64,000 nucleotides of DNA, taken from NCBI RefSeq assembly GCF_016862095.1, contig NZ_BOMH01000001.1:124001-188000 (forward strand), given 5' to 3'. The notes below the pieces were generated by a model. The model worked only from the letters and a program-made list of their open reading frames with translations, did no database searches and was not told where the DNA came from. Made by a program: the position numbers and the translations under genes. Source of the DNA: Actinoplanes cyaneus (GTDB lineage: Bacteria > Actinomycetota > Actinomycetes > Mycobacteriales > Micromonosporaceae). Below are positions 1 through 9,576 of the stretch, piece after piece. Numbering within the stretch: position 1 is the stretch's first letter; each line of letters starts with the position of its first letter.

Positions 1-1524
1 GGCGGTGGCCTGCTGCATCCGCTTGTCCTCGGAGGTGGCCGGGCCGGTGTGCAGGGTGCTCAGGCCCCACGACCACTGGACGGTGCCGGAGCCGAAGACG
101 AGCGCGCCGGAGGTCGCGTCCCGGTACATCATGATGTTGTGGGTGGCGACGCCGTTGCCGTAGTTGTTGCCCTCGTCGAGCAGCATGGTCTCGTCGGTGA
201 TCTGCAGGGTGGTCGAGGAGAACGCGATGGCGCCGGGCGGCCGGGCCGCGTTCTCCACGTCGGAGTCCCATTCGTAGCCGAGGGTGCCGACCGGGAAGGT
301 CGCCACTTCGCCGTCGGTGAGGTTCCTGATGGTGGTGTCCCGCCACAGGCGCATGTTCTTGAACTTCGCGGTCACCGTGATCGCGTCGTTGCGGTAGCCG
401 TTCACCGAGAAGAGCGTGCCGGTGATCTGGTTCTGCGGCTTGTTGCCGCCGGTCCCGGCGCCGGCCGGGTCACCCCAGGTGCCGGTCCACTGCCCGCTCG
501 GGTCGGCGACGCCGTTCGGCGGGTTCTGCTTCATCTTGGTCATCTTGTAGCAGACCAGGGTGCGGTTGGCGCCGCCGTCGGTGGCGATGGACGGTTCCCA
601 GCGGGTCCGCCAGAACGCCTCGTTGCCGCTGAAGAAGGCCAGGTTGACCCCGGCCGCGCGGGCGTTCTTGACGTTGTCCCAGATGCCCTGGTCCCAGTAT
701 TCGTCATGACCCGACGACAGGTAGACCTTGTGTTTGGGCAGCAGCGCCGGCTTGGTGGAGACGTCGAGGTTCGACGCGTAGCTCACGTCGTACCCGTTGC
801 GCTCCAGCCACTGGATCATCGGGTATTCGCTGGCCAGGATCGCGTTGTCACCGGCGATGCGCATCGGCCGGTTGTAACTGACCTTGTACGCGCGGCGGTC
901 CGGGGCCGGGCCGCCACCCTCGTACAGATTCTGGCCACCCCAGGAGTTGTACGCCTGCCAGGTCTCGTCGGACGTCTGCACCAGCACCTTGGAGGTGCTG
1001 TTGTCGTTGGCGACCACGAACGGGTAGGGCATGTAGCCCTCGCCGTTGCCCTGGTCGAGCGCGGCGAGGTAGACGCCGGACACCGCGTCGGACGGCACGG
1101 TCCAGGTCACGTTGGTCGTCCAGTTGCCGCAGTCGACCAGGCCGGTGGCCGTGTCGTGCAGGCAGGGGTCCTGCACCTTCGCCGGGAACGTGCCGGCCGG
1201 CGACGTCGGCATCTTCCGCGCGCCGTTGCCGTTGTAGTAGCCCAGGCGGAAGAAGCTGACCGTGAACGCGGTCGGCGAGTTCACCTTCAGCTTGAGCGAC
1301 TCGCCGGGCTGCACGCTGACCTTGGTGGTGAAGCCCTCGATGTCGCCCCACGAACTGTCGCCGTACCAGTCGTCGAGCGGGGTGCCCTGCTTCGAGTTCT
1401 CACAGACGATCGGATTGGAGTTGACCCCACATGGGTCGTCAGCCGCGAGGACCGCGCCGGGAAGCGCGATCACCGCCCCGACGATCAGCGCCGAGATGAC
1501 GCCGGACATTAGTCTGGATCTCAA
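1..1524 (-). CDS. Secreted N,N-dimethylformamidase beta-subunit-like protein (3' end outside window)
   Basis: The visible 508 residues start with a signal peptide (charged RSR, a hydrophobic core, and an AxA-like site near residue 28). The mature part resembles the large C-terminal domain shared with the N,N-dimethylformamidase beta subunit, common in big secreted actinobacterial proteins; the stretches TSDETWQAYNSWGG and SSGHDEYWD are typical. The enzymatic role here is unknown. The TTG at 1524 is preferred because it supplies the basic n-region; GTG 1545 and ATG 1509 are in-frame alternatives. It begins about 30 bases after the beta-helix gene stops, so it is probably the last part of the left-arm polysaccharide operon. 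The C-terminus is cut off by the window edge. Confidence 0.8.
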   Translation of the reverse strand, partial: MRSRLMSGVISALIVGAVIALPGAVLAADDPCGVNSNPIVCENSKQGTPLDDWYGDSSWGDIEGFTTKVSVQPGESLKLKVNSPTAFTVSFFRLGYYNGNGARKMPTSPAGTFPAKVQDPCLHDTATGLVDCGNWTTNVTWTVPSDAVSGVYLAALDQGNGEGYMPYPFVVANDNSTSKVLVQTSDETWQAYNSWGGQNLYEGGGPAPDRRAYKVSYNRPMRIAGDNAILASEYPMIQWLERNGYDVSYASNLDVSTKPALLPKHKVYLSSGHDEYWDQGIWDNVKNARAAGVNLAFFSGNEAFWRTRWEPSIATDGGANRTLVCYKMTKMKQNPPNGVADPSGQWTGTWGDPAGAGTGGNKPQNQITGTLFSVNGYRNDAITVTAKFKNMRLWRDTTIRNLTDGEVATFPVGTLGYEWDSDVENAARPPGAIAFSSTTLQITDETMLLDEGNNYGNGVATHNIMMYRDATSGALVFGSGTVQWSWGLSTLHTGPATSEDKRMQQATA

Positions 1525-1557
1525 CTTGTGCTCTTTTCCCGCCACAGAAAATGATCA

Positions 1558-2763
1558 TCATTTAGGTTGTGGAACCTGTTTCTTCGTGGGCACCCCGTCG
1601 ATCGTCCCCACCACGTTGTTCGACCATTCGCCGTACGTCGCCGTGCAGTTGTTGTCGCATCCACCGGCGGCGTCCCAATGCGTCGGGCCGAAGACGTTGT
1701 CCGTGACACGCAGGCCCGACCCGGTTTGGGCATAGAGGCCATAAGCGCCGAGAGAGATGAAGCTGTTGCGTACGGAATAGTCGCGCAGCACCGATCCGTC
1801 GACACTCTGGGTGAACAGGACGGCGGTGATCGCCTTCCAGTAGTTCTTCACCTCTTTGCCGGTGTGCGCGTCGATCCCCGGTTCCAGGCGACTGTTCTCG
1901 ATCGTCACCGGCCCGGTCCCGCCGTACGGGAAGACGCCCCCGGTGTGCGCCTCACCCGGATCGCTCAGGTTCGCGATGTAGTTGTCGTGCAGCCAGCTGT
2001 TGCGGATGGTCGTCCGCGCGCCGCACAGGCACATCCCGCCGGTGTTGGCGACGTCCACCCGGTTGAACGTGATCGTGCACGTCTGGCAGTCGTTGACGGC
2101 GTGGTCGTTGAGCGGGGTGCTCTTCTCGCCGAGCCCGACCGGCTCCGGCCGGATGGTGACGTTGACCAGGTTCAGCTTCAGTTCCGCGGAGGCGTCGGAG
2201 TTCACCAGGACGGCCCGGTTCTGCGAGCCGGCCGGCGGCGCGATGATCGAGTTGGTGATGTTCACCGTGCCGTGGCAGCTGGTGCCGATGTAGATGAACG
2301 CCTTGAAGTACATGCGGTCGAGGTTCTTGGTGCCCTTGCAGTCGTACAGGTCCCACTCTTTGCTGTCCTTGTTGCTGGGGTTGACGACCTTGTACCCCTG
2401 CGGGACCGGCAGGGACTTGTCGGACTGCTGGTACGGCTTGACGCCGGGCGCTCCGACCGAGAAGCGCGCCGGGTAACGGCCGCCGCCGGTGTTGTTGACC
2501 GGCAGCGCCCCGGGCTTGGCGGTCGCCCCGGTGGGCTCCTTGGCCGAGGGCGCGGCGAGCCCGGACGGGTTCACGCTGGCGCCGGGCGGCGGCGTGATGC
2601 CCTCGACCGTCGCGCCGGGTGTCGGGGCCGCGTTGCCGGAGACCGGGTCGGTGCCGCCGGACGGGCTGCCGGACGAGCGGACCAGGGCGATGACCACCAC
2701 CGCCGCGGCGACCAGCACCGCGAGCGCGGCGCCCAGGAGGACCTTCTTGCGTGCGATGGTCAC
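1558..2763 (-). CDS. Membrane-anchored right-handed beta-helix protein
   Basis: This 401-residue protein has one N-terminal transmembrane anchor (about residues 8-27), a Ser/Pro/Gly/Thr-rich linker to about residue 95, then an extracellular domain with repeated NxxI/NSxL strand motifs (for example ITNSIIAPP, IENSRLEPG, VRNSFISLG, VTDNVFGPT) typical of pectate-lyase-like parallel beta-helices. Several cysteines (CQTC, CLCG, CDNNC) could form disulfides outside the cell. The GTG start overlaps the upstream stop as GTGA and has GGGAG five bases upstream, so translation is coupled to the glycosyltransferase gene. By context it may bind, trim or display the polysaccharide made by this locus; no catalytic residues could be assigned. 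Confidence 0.8.
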   Translation of the reverse strand: MTIARKKVLLGAALAVLVAAAVVVIALVRSSGSPSGGTDPVSGNAAPTPGATVEGITPPPGASVNPSGLAAPSAKEPTGATAKPGALPVNNTGGGRYPARFSVGAPGVKPYQQSDKSLPVPQGYKVVNPSNKDSKEWDLYDCKGTKNLDRMYFKAFIYIGTSCHGTVNITNSIIAPPAGSQNRAVLVNSDASAELKLNLVNVTIRPEPVGLGEKSTPLNDHAVNDCQTCTITFNRVDVANTGGMCLCGARTTIRNSWLHDNYIANLSDPGEAHTGGVFPYGGTGPVTIENSRLEPGIDAHTGKEVKNYWKAITAVLFTQSVDGSVLRDYSVRNSFISLGAYGLYAQTGSGLRVTDNVFGPTHWDAAGGCDNNCTATYGEWSNNVVGTIDGVPTKKQVPQPK

Positions 2764-3560
2764 GACAACTCCCACGGGGTCCAGTAGCTGTCCGGGTTGA
2801 CGGTGTAGTTCACGGTCGGCTCCGGGATGTGTTCGACGCGGTGCCGGCGGCTGAACCGGTAGACCAGCTCCCAGTCCTCCTTGGGCGCGACCGACGTGGT
2901 GCGGCGCAGCCGGCTGAACCGGGTGCTGGGCAGGCGCCGCAGCACCAGCGGGTTGTTGTCGAGGTAGCACCGCTCCCAGGCGAGCCTGCGGTCGAACGGC
3001 ACCGACAGCACGTCACGTTCGGTGCCGTCGGGCATCAGCCGGCGCATGGCGGTGTAGACGGCGTCGGGTCGCGCGCCGGCATCCGGGACGTCGAGCCGGG
3101 TCAGCGCCGTCTCCAGGTGGTGCGGTTCCCAGGTGTTGTCGTCGTCGAGGAACGCTACGTAGTCGGAGTCGGTCAGCCCGATGCCGACGTTGCGTCCCAC
3201 CCCGGGCACGTTGATGTTGTGGCGCAGCGAGATCACGTGCAGCCGGGGGTCCGGCGGGAACTCCGGCACCTGGCCACCGGCGTCGTCGACCACGATCAGG
3301 ACCAGGTCCTTCATCGTCTGGCCGAGCACCGACTCGACAGCGCGGGCCAGGCCGCCGGGACGCCGGTAGGTCAGCACGATCACGGCGACCTTGGCCCGCG
3401 GGCGCTCGTGCCCGGGCATCCCGGCCAGCAGGCGACGGACCTCGGACCGCTCGAACCGGCCGAGGCCGAGCGCGGTGTGCCCGAGCACCACCTTGTTGCG
3501 CAGCTCCTCGAGCGGGAGCCAGCCGTACCGGTCACGCAGCCGCTTCTTCAGCGAACGCAT
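2760..3560 (-). CDS. Glycosyltransferase family 2
   Basis: A 266-residue GT-A-fold enzyme. The N-terminal basic helix region is followed by the nucleotide-binding start VAVIVLTYRRPGGL at about residue 58 and the metal-binding DDD motif in AFLDDDNTW (residues 139-141). It should transfer a nucleotide-activated sugar to a lipid-linked acceptor at the inner face of the membrane; donor and acceptor cannot be read from sequence. It sits between the flippase gene (12-base gap) and the beta-helix gene (GTGA overlap), so it belongs to the same transcription unit. Confidence 0.88.
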   Translation of the reverse strand: MRSLKKRLRDRYGWLPLEELRNKVVLGHTALGLGRFERSEVRRLLAGMPGHERPRAKVAVIVLTYRRPGGLARAVESVLGQTMKDLVLIVVDDAGGQVPEFPPDPRLHVISLRHNINVPGVGRNVGIGLTDSDYVAFLDDDNTWEPHHLETALTRLDVPDAGARPDAVYTAMRRLMPDGTERDVLSVPFDRRLAWERCYLDNNPLVLRRLPSTRFSRLRRTTSVAPKEDWELVYRFSRRHRVEHIPEPTVNYTVNPDSYWTPWELS

Positions 3561-3572
3561 CTGTCCTCGCTC

Positions 3573-5054
3573 CTAGGAGGGGTCGACGGCCGTGGCGGCG
3601 AGCGCGGGCTCGGCGGCGGACGGCTCCTCGGCGCCGGCGGAGGCGCCGGACCGAAGGCGGGTGAGGATCGGGAGGACGAACGGGAGGTACGCGGCGAACG
3701 ACGCGACGCCGGCCACGGCCAGGCCGAGGAACCCGCCGCCCAGCCAGCGGTGCGCCAGCCAGGCGACCACGCCCATGGCCAGACCGCCGAGGGCCGGGCG
3801 CACGCAGGCGCGCAGGATCTGCCGGGCCGGGATGCCGAGCCGGCCGAGCACCACCACGAAGACCGGGGCGACCAGCAGGCCGGCCACCACCACGTGCCCG
3901 GCCGCGACACCCGGGACGCCCCACAGGTGGGCGCCGACGATCAGGATCGGGAAGAGCGAGAACAGCCACCAGGCCTGCATGACCATGAGGGTCTTGCGGA
4001 CCCGGGTGGCGAGGCAGTCGTAGGCCAGCTCGACCGCGGTGCGCAGCAGGCCGAGCGCGACCAGGAACTGCAACGGCAGCCCGGCGGCCTCCCACTGCTT
4101 GCCGTAGACGAACACGATGATCGGCGTGGCGAGCACGCCGAGGACCACGCAGATCGGGACGGCGGCCGCGATCACCAGGGTGAACGCGCGGATGAACCCG
4201 CTCGCGAACTCGGCCGGCGAGGAGTCGGCCAGCCGGGAGAAGCCCGCGAACGAGACCCGGCGCGCGGTCTCGGACACCATCCGGACCGGCCAGCTCGACA
4301 TGTTGAACGCCATCGCGTAGATCCCGAGCGCGGCCGGGCCGAGCAGAGAGCCGACCACGACCGAGTCGACGTTGACGATGCCCAGGGTCAGCAGGCTGGC
4401 GGACGCGAGCGGGAGCCCGTACCTGATCAGCCGTTTGGCCTGGCCGGTGTTCCAACCGAAGCGGAGCATGCCGGGCGCGCAGAGCCCGAAGCCGACCAGG
4501 GCGACCAGGTTGCCGATCAGCGATCCCCAGGCGAAGCTCATCGCGCCCAGGCCGGCGGCGGCGAACGCGATGGTCGCGATCGTGTTGACCGTGAAGTTCA
4601 GGATGTCGACGACGGTGCGCCCGAACTGCCGGAACTCCCGGTTGAGCTGGCCCAGCGGAACACACGCGATGCCGTCGATGATCACGCTGATGCAGAGCAC
4701 GCGCAGCATCGTGGTGGCGTCGGGCGAGCCGAGCGCCGACGCCAGGGCCGGCGCGGAGAAGTACAGCAATACATAAAACGCTGAACTGGACAATGTGGAC
4801 AGTGTGAGCACGGTGGGGGCGAAGCGCCGGATGTCGCCCTCCCACCGGACGAGCGCGAGGCTGACCCCCATCTCGTTGAGCGACAGGAGCATCGCCAGCA
4901 CCAGCAGGCCGACGGCGTAGAGACCCCACTCGTAGGGGCCGAAGAAGAGGCGTGCCAGAACGACACCGGAGGCGAACGTACCCACCCGGCGGACGATGGT
5001 GTTGACCAGACTCCAGCGGGCGGCGGTGGCCACCCGTCGGTTCAAATCTGTCAC
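3573..5054 (-). CDS. Wzx-type oligosaccharide flippase (MOP/PST family)
   Basis: A 493-residue, highly hydrophobic protein with about 12-14 predicted membrane segments. The N-terminal pattern (basic start, [29 protein letters not shown]) and the central [19 protein letters not shown] stretch are typical of polysaccharide-transport family flippases that move undecaprenyl-linked repeat units across the membrane. The length is usual for the family. Its GTG start overlaps the stop of the downstream-encoded ligase/polymerase gene as GTGA. Placement with a Wzy-like and a Wzz-like gene supports a Wzx/Wzy-dependent assembly route. Confidence 0.9.
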   Translation of the reverse strand: MTDLNRRVATAARWSLVNTIVRRVGTFASGVVLARLFFGPYEWGLYAVGLLVLAMLLSLNEMGVSLALVRWEGDIRRFAPTVLTLSTLSSSAFYVLLYFSAPALASALGSPDATTMLRVLCISVIIDGIACVPLGQLNREFRQFGRTVVDILNFTVNTIATIAFAAAGLGAMSFAWGSLIGNLVALVGFGLCAPGMLRFGWNTGQAKRLIRYGLPLASASLLTLGIVNVDSVVVGSLLGPAALGIYAMAFNMSSWPVRMVSETARRVSFAGFSRLADSSPAEFASGFIRAFTLVIAAAVPICVVLGVLATPIIVFVYGKQWEAAGLPLQFLVALGLLRTAVELAYDCLATRVRKTLMVMQAWWLFSLFPILIVGAHLWGVPGVAAGHVVVAGLLVAPVFVVVLGRLGIPARQILRACVRPALGGLAMGVVAWLAHRWLGGGFLGLAVAGVASFAAYLPFVLPILTRLRSGASAGAEEPSAAEPALAATAVDPS

Positions 5055-6427
5055 TGTGGAAGGTCTCCCGTTCCTGCCTCTTCGCGGCGGGCCACGCTCA
5101 GGTACGCACCCGACAGGCCCAACATCAGGAAAGTGGATCCGGCCACGATCGGGAAGCTCAACGTGTCGAATGTGGCCGTTACGACGAGCATCACGAACCC
5201 GACGGCCACAAACGCCTGGCCGGTCTCCCGGCGTGCCGGATCAGTGGAACGGCGGCGGCCCGCGCCTCCACAGTGGATCATGGTCACGTAGAGCACGACG
5301 ATGGCTGTCAGACCCACGACACCGATCTCCAGCAGCGCCAGCAGGTACTGATTGTCGGTGAACCGGTAGAGCTCGGGCAGGAACGTGCCCGGGCCGCGCC
5401 CGAACCACGTGTGGCCGGTCATGAACGCGCTGACGTCGGCGCTCGTGGCCGTCCGCGAGTTGGTGCTGTCGTCACCACCGTTGAACATCGCGGTGAACAG
5501 GCCGATCAGGGTGCCGACCAGGCCCGGCACCAGCACCCGGGTGGCGCCCAGGGCCGGGATCATCACCAGCAGGGCCCGGCCGACCCGATCGAGCGGCCAG
5601 GCCACCACCAGCACCAGGAACACGATCAGCAACCCGATGACCGACGTACGGGACACGGTCATCACCGAGGCCAGCGAGATCAGGAAGACCGGCGCCCACT
5701 TGCGCCACGTCTTGCGGCCCTCGGTGTCGTACAGCGCCTGCTGGATGGCAAACGGCAGGGCGGTGACCAGGGTCGCCGCGAGCTCCAGGGTGTTCGACGC
5801 GGTGGCGGTGGGCCTGACGAAGTCACCCCGGGCGATGAGCTGGGAGGCCGCGTTGGAGGACAGGCCGGGGATGACGATCCAGGCGGTGAGGCTCTGCTTG
5901 AGGACGAACTCGGCCATGGCCAGGACGGCGACCCCGGTGCACAGTTTCACGAACAGTTTCAGCAGCCGCTCGATCTGCCGGTACTCGGTCAGGGACGTGG
6001 TCAGCAGGACCACCGGCAGCAGGATGACGAGCTGCAGCAGCGCCCGGTCGGCCGCGCTGTACTCCGACGCGTCGGCGTCGCGGCGCCCCACGGCGACGTA
6101 CGCGAGAAGGATCGCCACGACGTAGAAGAGCAGCGCGATCCGCGGCGCCCGGGTGTGCGGCGCCGGCGACACCCGCCGCATCAGCCAGCTCAGCGCGTAC
6201 CAGAGCAGGGCCCCGAGCAGGAAGAGGTTGGCCACGGTGCCGGTCGCGCCGATGCTCCCGACGACCAGCCGGGCCGGCACGACGAGCAGCAGCACGAGGT
6301 AGACCGCGAGAAGCGAATCCGGCCCGAGCGTGCGCAGACGCTGCCCTGAGCGGTAGAGCCGGCCGTGCCGGGGTGTGGTGACGGTGTCCCGAGGTCCGGT
6401 GTCAGCTGCCGTTGACCCGATTGGCAT
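5051..6427 (-). CDS. O-antigen ligase/polymerase-like membrane protein (Wzy/WaaL family)
   Basis: 458 residues with about ten to twelve hydrophobic segments and one large extracytoplasmic loop (around [19 protein letters not shown]) followed by [15 protein letters not shown], the usual layout of the PF04932 ligase/polymerase family. It probably polymerises or attaches polysaccharide repeat units on the outer face of the membrane. ATG 6427 was chosen because GGGGG lies six bases upstream; a GTG 12 bases earlier lacks a ribosome site. The start lies inside the end of the Wzz-like gene (26-base overlap). Confidence 0.87.
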   Translation of the reverse strand: MPIGSTAADTGPRDTVTTPRHGRLYRSGQRLRTLGPDSLLAVYLVLLLVVPARLVVGSIGATGTVANLFLLGALLWYALSWLMRRVSPAPHTRAPRIALLFYVVAILLAYVAVGRRDADASEYSAADRALLQLVILLPVVLLTTSLTEYRQIERLLKLFVKLCTGVAVLAMAEFVLKQSLTAWIVIPGLSSNAASQLIARGDFVRPTATASNTLELAATLVTALPFAIQQALYDTEGRKTWRKWAPVFLISLASVMTVSRTSVIGLLIVFLVLVVAWPLDRVGRALLVMIPALGATRVLVPGLVGTLIGLFTAMFNGGDDSTNSRTATSADVSAFMTGHTWFGRGPGTFLPELYRFTDNQYLLALLEIGVVGLTAIVVLYVTMIHCGGAGRRRSTDPARRETGQAFVAVGFVMLVVTATFDTLSFPIVAGSTFLMLGLSGAYLSVARREEAGTGDLPQ

Positions 6428-7346
6428 TCTGGCCCCCACGGTCGACGTTCGACTGGTACGTCGTGGAGAGTTTGGGCCGGGCCGGCTGCGGGCTCTCCTT
6501 CTGGCTGGTGGTGGTGGCGGCCGGGCGTGGGGGCACCTGGATCCGCTGGGTCTTCTCCACGTCCGAGGACTTCTCCGGCGCCGGCGCGGGGGCGGGCGCG
6601 GGTGGCACGGCTGCCACCTTGGGTGGGAGCTGCAGGACCACGGTGCCCTCGATGTCCGGCATGGCCGACGCGGAGCCGGCCACGGTCGGCTCGGCCGGCG
6701 TCTCGGCGAGCGCGGCCTTGCGGCGGCGCGACCGGCTGATGCTCTCCACCATGAAGGCCAGCACGAACGCCAGCGCCGCGGTGCCGCCGGCGATGACGAT
6801 CACCGGCTTGAGCTTCGCCTTGGTCTCCACCTTCGGGGTCTGCGGCGGGATGACCTGGATCAGCTTGATCCGGTCCTTCTCGGCCACGTTGTTGCGCTGC
6901 TGGATCTCGTTGAGCGTGGTCTCGGCGAACGTCGACAGCTGCGCGGCCGACGTGAGCAGATGCTCCTTGTCGGTGCCCTTGAGGGTGATCGTGAGGAACG
7001 GGCCCTGCGCGTTCTCGGCCAGGGCGACCTCGTACTCCTCGGTCAGGCCCTGGCTCTTGAGCTGGAGGACCGTGTCGGTCGACTGGAGGCGGCGGCCGAG
7101 GAAGTCGGCGGTCGCGATGAGCGAGCCGTTGAGGTAGAGGAACGGGTTGTCCTGACCCTGGCCGGTCTGCGAGCTCGCGGCCTTGGTCGCCGCCGGGGAG
7201 GTCAGCAGGCTGACCATCGTGTAGGTCGAGTACGTGGTGGGCACCTTGACGAAGACGCCGATGCCCAGGCCCACCGCCAGCAGCAGCATCGGCACGACGA
7301 TGTACCAGCGTTTGCGCAATACACGCAGAATCTCGCCGAGGTCCAC
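6402..7346 (-). CDS. Wzz-like polysaccharide chain-length/co-polymerase protein without kinase domain
   Basis: 314 residues. Membrane helix 1 (about 16-33) follows [19 protein letters not shown], a typical Wzz N-terminus; an extracellular domain runs to about residue 180; helix 2 (about 181-200) precedes a basic stretch and a Pro/Ala-rich cytoplasmic tail ([19 protein letters not shown]). In many actinobacteria this family is fused to a tyrosine autokinase, but no Walker A motif is present here and no separate BY-kinase gene lies nearby. It likely sets chain length together with the Wzy-like protein, and is the first gene of the left minus-strand operon. Confidence 0.85.
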   Translation of the reverse strand: MDLGEILRVLRKRWYIVVPMLLLAVGLGIGVFVKVPTTYSTYTMVSLLTSPAATKAASSQTGQGQDNPFLYLNGSLIATADFLGRRLQSTDTVLQLKSQGLTEEYEVALAENAQGPFLTITLKGTDKEHLLTSAAQLSTFAETTLNEIQQRNNVAEKDRIKLIQVIPPQTPKVETKAKLKPVIVIAGGTAALAFVLAFMVESISRSRRRKAALAETPAEPTVAGSASAMPDIEGTVVLQLPPKVAAVPPAPAPAPAPEKSSDVEKTQRIQVPPRPAATTTSQKESPQPARPKLSTTYQSNVDRGGQNANRVNGS

Positions 7347-7559
7347 GGACGCCTCTCCACATTCCCGTCAGGACGTCTTTCGTCGCCACGGAGTTCCACA
7401 TCAGAGCGCCGCACGGCGGCCCCCGACACACCAGCGCCAAGCTATACGAGGATCCTGGGGATGACTATCAGCCCTGCGACCGGAATCGAAGTTGACGAGA
7501 TCCGGGGTAACGCGCTAAGGAGTCTCGCAGCAGGTCAGACCCAGGGGAACGGATAAGCT
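7347..7559. promoter_or_regulatory. Divergent promoter region of the left polysaccharide arm
   Basis: 213 bases separate the divergent Wzz-like genes. On the minus strand a TATAGC -10-like hexamer lies at about 7442-7447. On the plus strand TTGACG at 7490-7495 could be a -35 box, but the -10 region at the right distance is weak. No clear inverted repeat was found. Promoter assignments here are tentative. Confidence 0.35.
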
Positions 7560-8246
7560 ATGTTTCTGTCCGATATGGCCGGAGTGCTGGAACGACGCTG
7601 GTATCTCATTGTCCTGGGAGCCATTCTCACCGCCGCCGCTGCCAGTCCCGCCGTCCACACCGAGGACCGTTTCCTGGCCAGCGAGGTGCTGCTGATCCAG
7701 CCGCCCGTCTCGCCGTACGCACCGAACCCGGTGACCGGGCTGTACCCGTCGATCGCGATGACCGGCGCCGCCATCGCGAACCGGCTGAACACCCCCGACG
7801 CGCAGGAGATGTTCCGGGCCAAGGGGGTCACCGGGACGTACAAGTTCGAGCCGCGCAACACCGGGACCAGGCAGGAGCCGCGGTACGTGATCGGCTCCAT
7901 GTCGATCACCAACATCAGCTTCGACGAGCAGGCCGGGCTGGAGTCGCTGCAGATCCTGAGCAGCACGTACCAGCAGGAGCTCAAGGACATCCAGGACGAG
8001 TGGAACGTGAAGAAGGATCTCCGGATCACCGTGGCCACGCTCGTCCCGCCGACCTCGCAGCTGCTCACCCACTCACCGATCCGCTCGCTGATCGGGGTGG
8101 CCCTGCTCGGCGCGCTCGTCACGTCGGCTGTCACATTGTGGACAGACTCCGCGCTGCTGCATCGGCGGCGCAGGCGCGGAAATGCCGCACTGTCCACGCA
8201 AGACTCACCGCATTGGACGGAGGAGTTGGTCCGTTCAGCCCCTTAG
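7560..8246 (+). CDS. Second Wzz-like membrane protein
   Basis: 228 residues: a short cytoplasmic start (MFLSDMAGVLERRWYLIVLG), helix 1 at about 14-32, an extracellular domain with LIQPPVSPYAPNPVTG, and helix 2 at about 180-198 followed by an RRRRRR-rich cytoplasmic tail. This two-helix topology and the N-terminal WYLIV motif resemble chain-length determinant proteins, though it is short for that family. It leads the plus-strand set (GT4, GT2, deacetylase) and mirrors the Wzz-like protein encoded divergently, so the locus has two co-polymerase-like proteins. No Shine-Dalgarno sequence is obvious in front of ATG 7560. Confidence 0.75.
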   Translation: MFLSDMAGVLERRWYLIVLGAILTAAAASPAVHTEDRFLASEVLLIQPPVSPYAPNPVTGLYPSIAMTGAAIANRLNTPDAQEMFRAKGVTGTYKFEPRNTGTRQEPRYVIGSMSITNISFDEQAGLESLQILSSTYQQELKDIQDEWNVKKDLRITVATLVPPTSQLLTHSPIRSLIGVALLGALVTSAVTLWTDSALLHRRRRRGNAALSTQDSPHWTEELVRSAP

Positions 8247-8328
8247 CTGTGGACGGCACGGCATCGCTACGTGAGCGCGTTTCTGGAATGTTGTTCGCGT
8301 CAGCTGGTGCCGATACGGGGTGATCTTT

Positions 8329-9576
8329 GTGAAGCGTCCGAGCGTCACGATTCTGGTGGCGAACCTCCCCGCCGAGAAGGACCGCCGCGTCATCCGCGAG
8401 TGCCTGAGCCTCGAGGCGGCCGGTTTCGACGTGACGGTCATCGCCCCGCGCGGCGACAAGAGCCTCACGATCCTGCCGGGCAGCGAGCGCACGCGGCTGC
8501 GGCCGTACCCGGTCGTCGTCTACGGCAGCGGGGTGCTCTCGTTCGCGCTGGAGTTCTTCTGGTCGTTCCTGTGGATCACGATCCGGCTGCTCGGCGAGAT
8601 CGTCCGCGGCCGGGCGCAGGCGGTCCAGGCGTGCAACCCGCCGGACATCTACTTCCCGCTCGCGCTGCTCATGCGGGCGCTGGGCCGGCCGTGGGTCTTC
8701 GACCACCACGACCTGTCGCCCGAGGTGTACGTTTCTCGGGGCGGTGACCCGAACCCGCTCGTCTCCCGGCTGCTGGTGCTCTTCGAGAAACTCACCCTGC
8801 GTACGGCAACCGCGGTCTTCGCCACGAACGAGTCGTTCAAGGAGAACGCCGTCAAGCGGGGCGTCGACGCGAGCAAGGTGACGGTGGTCCGCAACGGGCC
8901 GGCGTTCGCCGAGATCGCCCCCTCCCCCGACGAGCGTGCCGAGGGGCCGTTGCGCGTCGTGTACCTGGGCGTTTTCGGACCTCAGGACAACGTCGGCGGG
9001 GCGGTGCTGGCCGCCGAGGAGCTCATCGGGCTGCGCGGTCGCACCGGCTGGCGGATGATCCTCGCCGGAGACGGCGAGACCGCCGCGGAGCTGCGCGCCC
9101 TCGCCGGGGAGCGCGGCCTGACCGACGTCGTCGAGTTCACCGGCTGGCTGAACGGCCCCGAGGTCGACGCGCTGCTGCGGGAGGCCGACGTCGCCCTGCA
9201 GCCGGACCTGCCGACCCGGATGAACCAGCTCTCCACGATGGCCAAGACGGTCGAGTACCTGGGGCGCGGCGTCCCGGTCGTTGCCGCCGACCTGGTCGAG
9301 ACGCACGCGACGGTCGGCGAGGCCGGCCTCTACGTTCCCCACGGCACCCCGGCCGAATTCGCCCAGGCCATCAACACGCTCCTGGACGATCCGGCGATGC
9401 GTGACCGGATGCGCAAGATCGGACGTGAGCGGTTCCGGGACTTCCTCTCCTGGGAGCATCAGGCCACCGAGTACATCGCGGTCTGGCGCCGGCTGCTGCG
9501 CGTCCCGGCCGACCCGCCGCGGATCCCCGCGCAGCGCCGGCCGGCCGACGCGCCGTCCCGGGCGGAGGCGCCGTGA
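8329..9576 (+). CDS. Glycosyltransferase family 4
   Basis: 415 residues in a GT-B fold. The N-terminal domain starts SVTILVANLPAEKDRRV and contains FDHHDLSPEVY; the C-terminal domain begins near GPLRVVYLGVFG and includes the donor-binding region TMAKTVEYLGRGVPVVAADL, where a Glu (EYLG) aligns with the EX7E-type motif. It should be a retaining enzyme using a nucleotide sugar. GTG 8329 was preferred over GTG 8320 because GGGGTGA lies six bases before it. It is followed by a GT2 gene with a GTGA overlap. Confidence 0.88.
   Translation: MKRPSVTILVANLPAEKDRRVIRECLSLEAAGFDVTVIAPRGDKSLTILPGSERTRLRPYPVVVYGSGVLSFALEFFWSFLWITIRLLGEIVRGRAQAVQACNPPDIYFPLALLMRALGRPWVFDHHDLSPEVYVSRGGDPNPLVSRLLVLFEKLTLRTATAVFATNESFKENAVKRGVDASKVTVVRNGPAFAEIAPSPDERAEGPLRVVYLGVFGPQDNVGGAVLAAEELIGLRGRTGWRMILAGDGETAAELRALAGERGLTDVVEFTGWLNGPEVDALLREADVALQPDLPTRMNQLSTMAKTVEYLGRGVPVVAADLVETHATVGEAGLYVPHGTPAEFAQAINTLLDDPAMRDRMRKIGRERFRDFLSWEHQATEYIAVWRRLLRVPADPPRIPAQRRPADAPSRAEAP

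Noticed and set aside
49-1512. Plus-strand open frame of about 490 codons opposite the first gene
   Set aside because: Low-complexity Val/Arg/Gly composition and no recognisable motif; the minus strand encodes a coherent secreted protein.
2751-4784. Long open frame on the plus strand antisense to the glycosyltransferase and flippase genes
   Set aside because: It is rich in Arg, Gly, Gln, His and Asp with no domain-like pattern; in GC-rich DNA such frames arise opposite real genes. The minus-strand genes have clear families and coupled starts.
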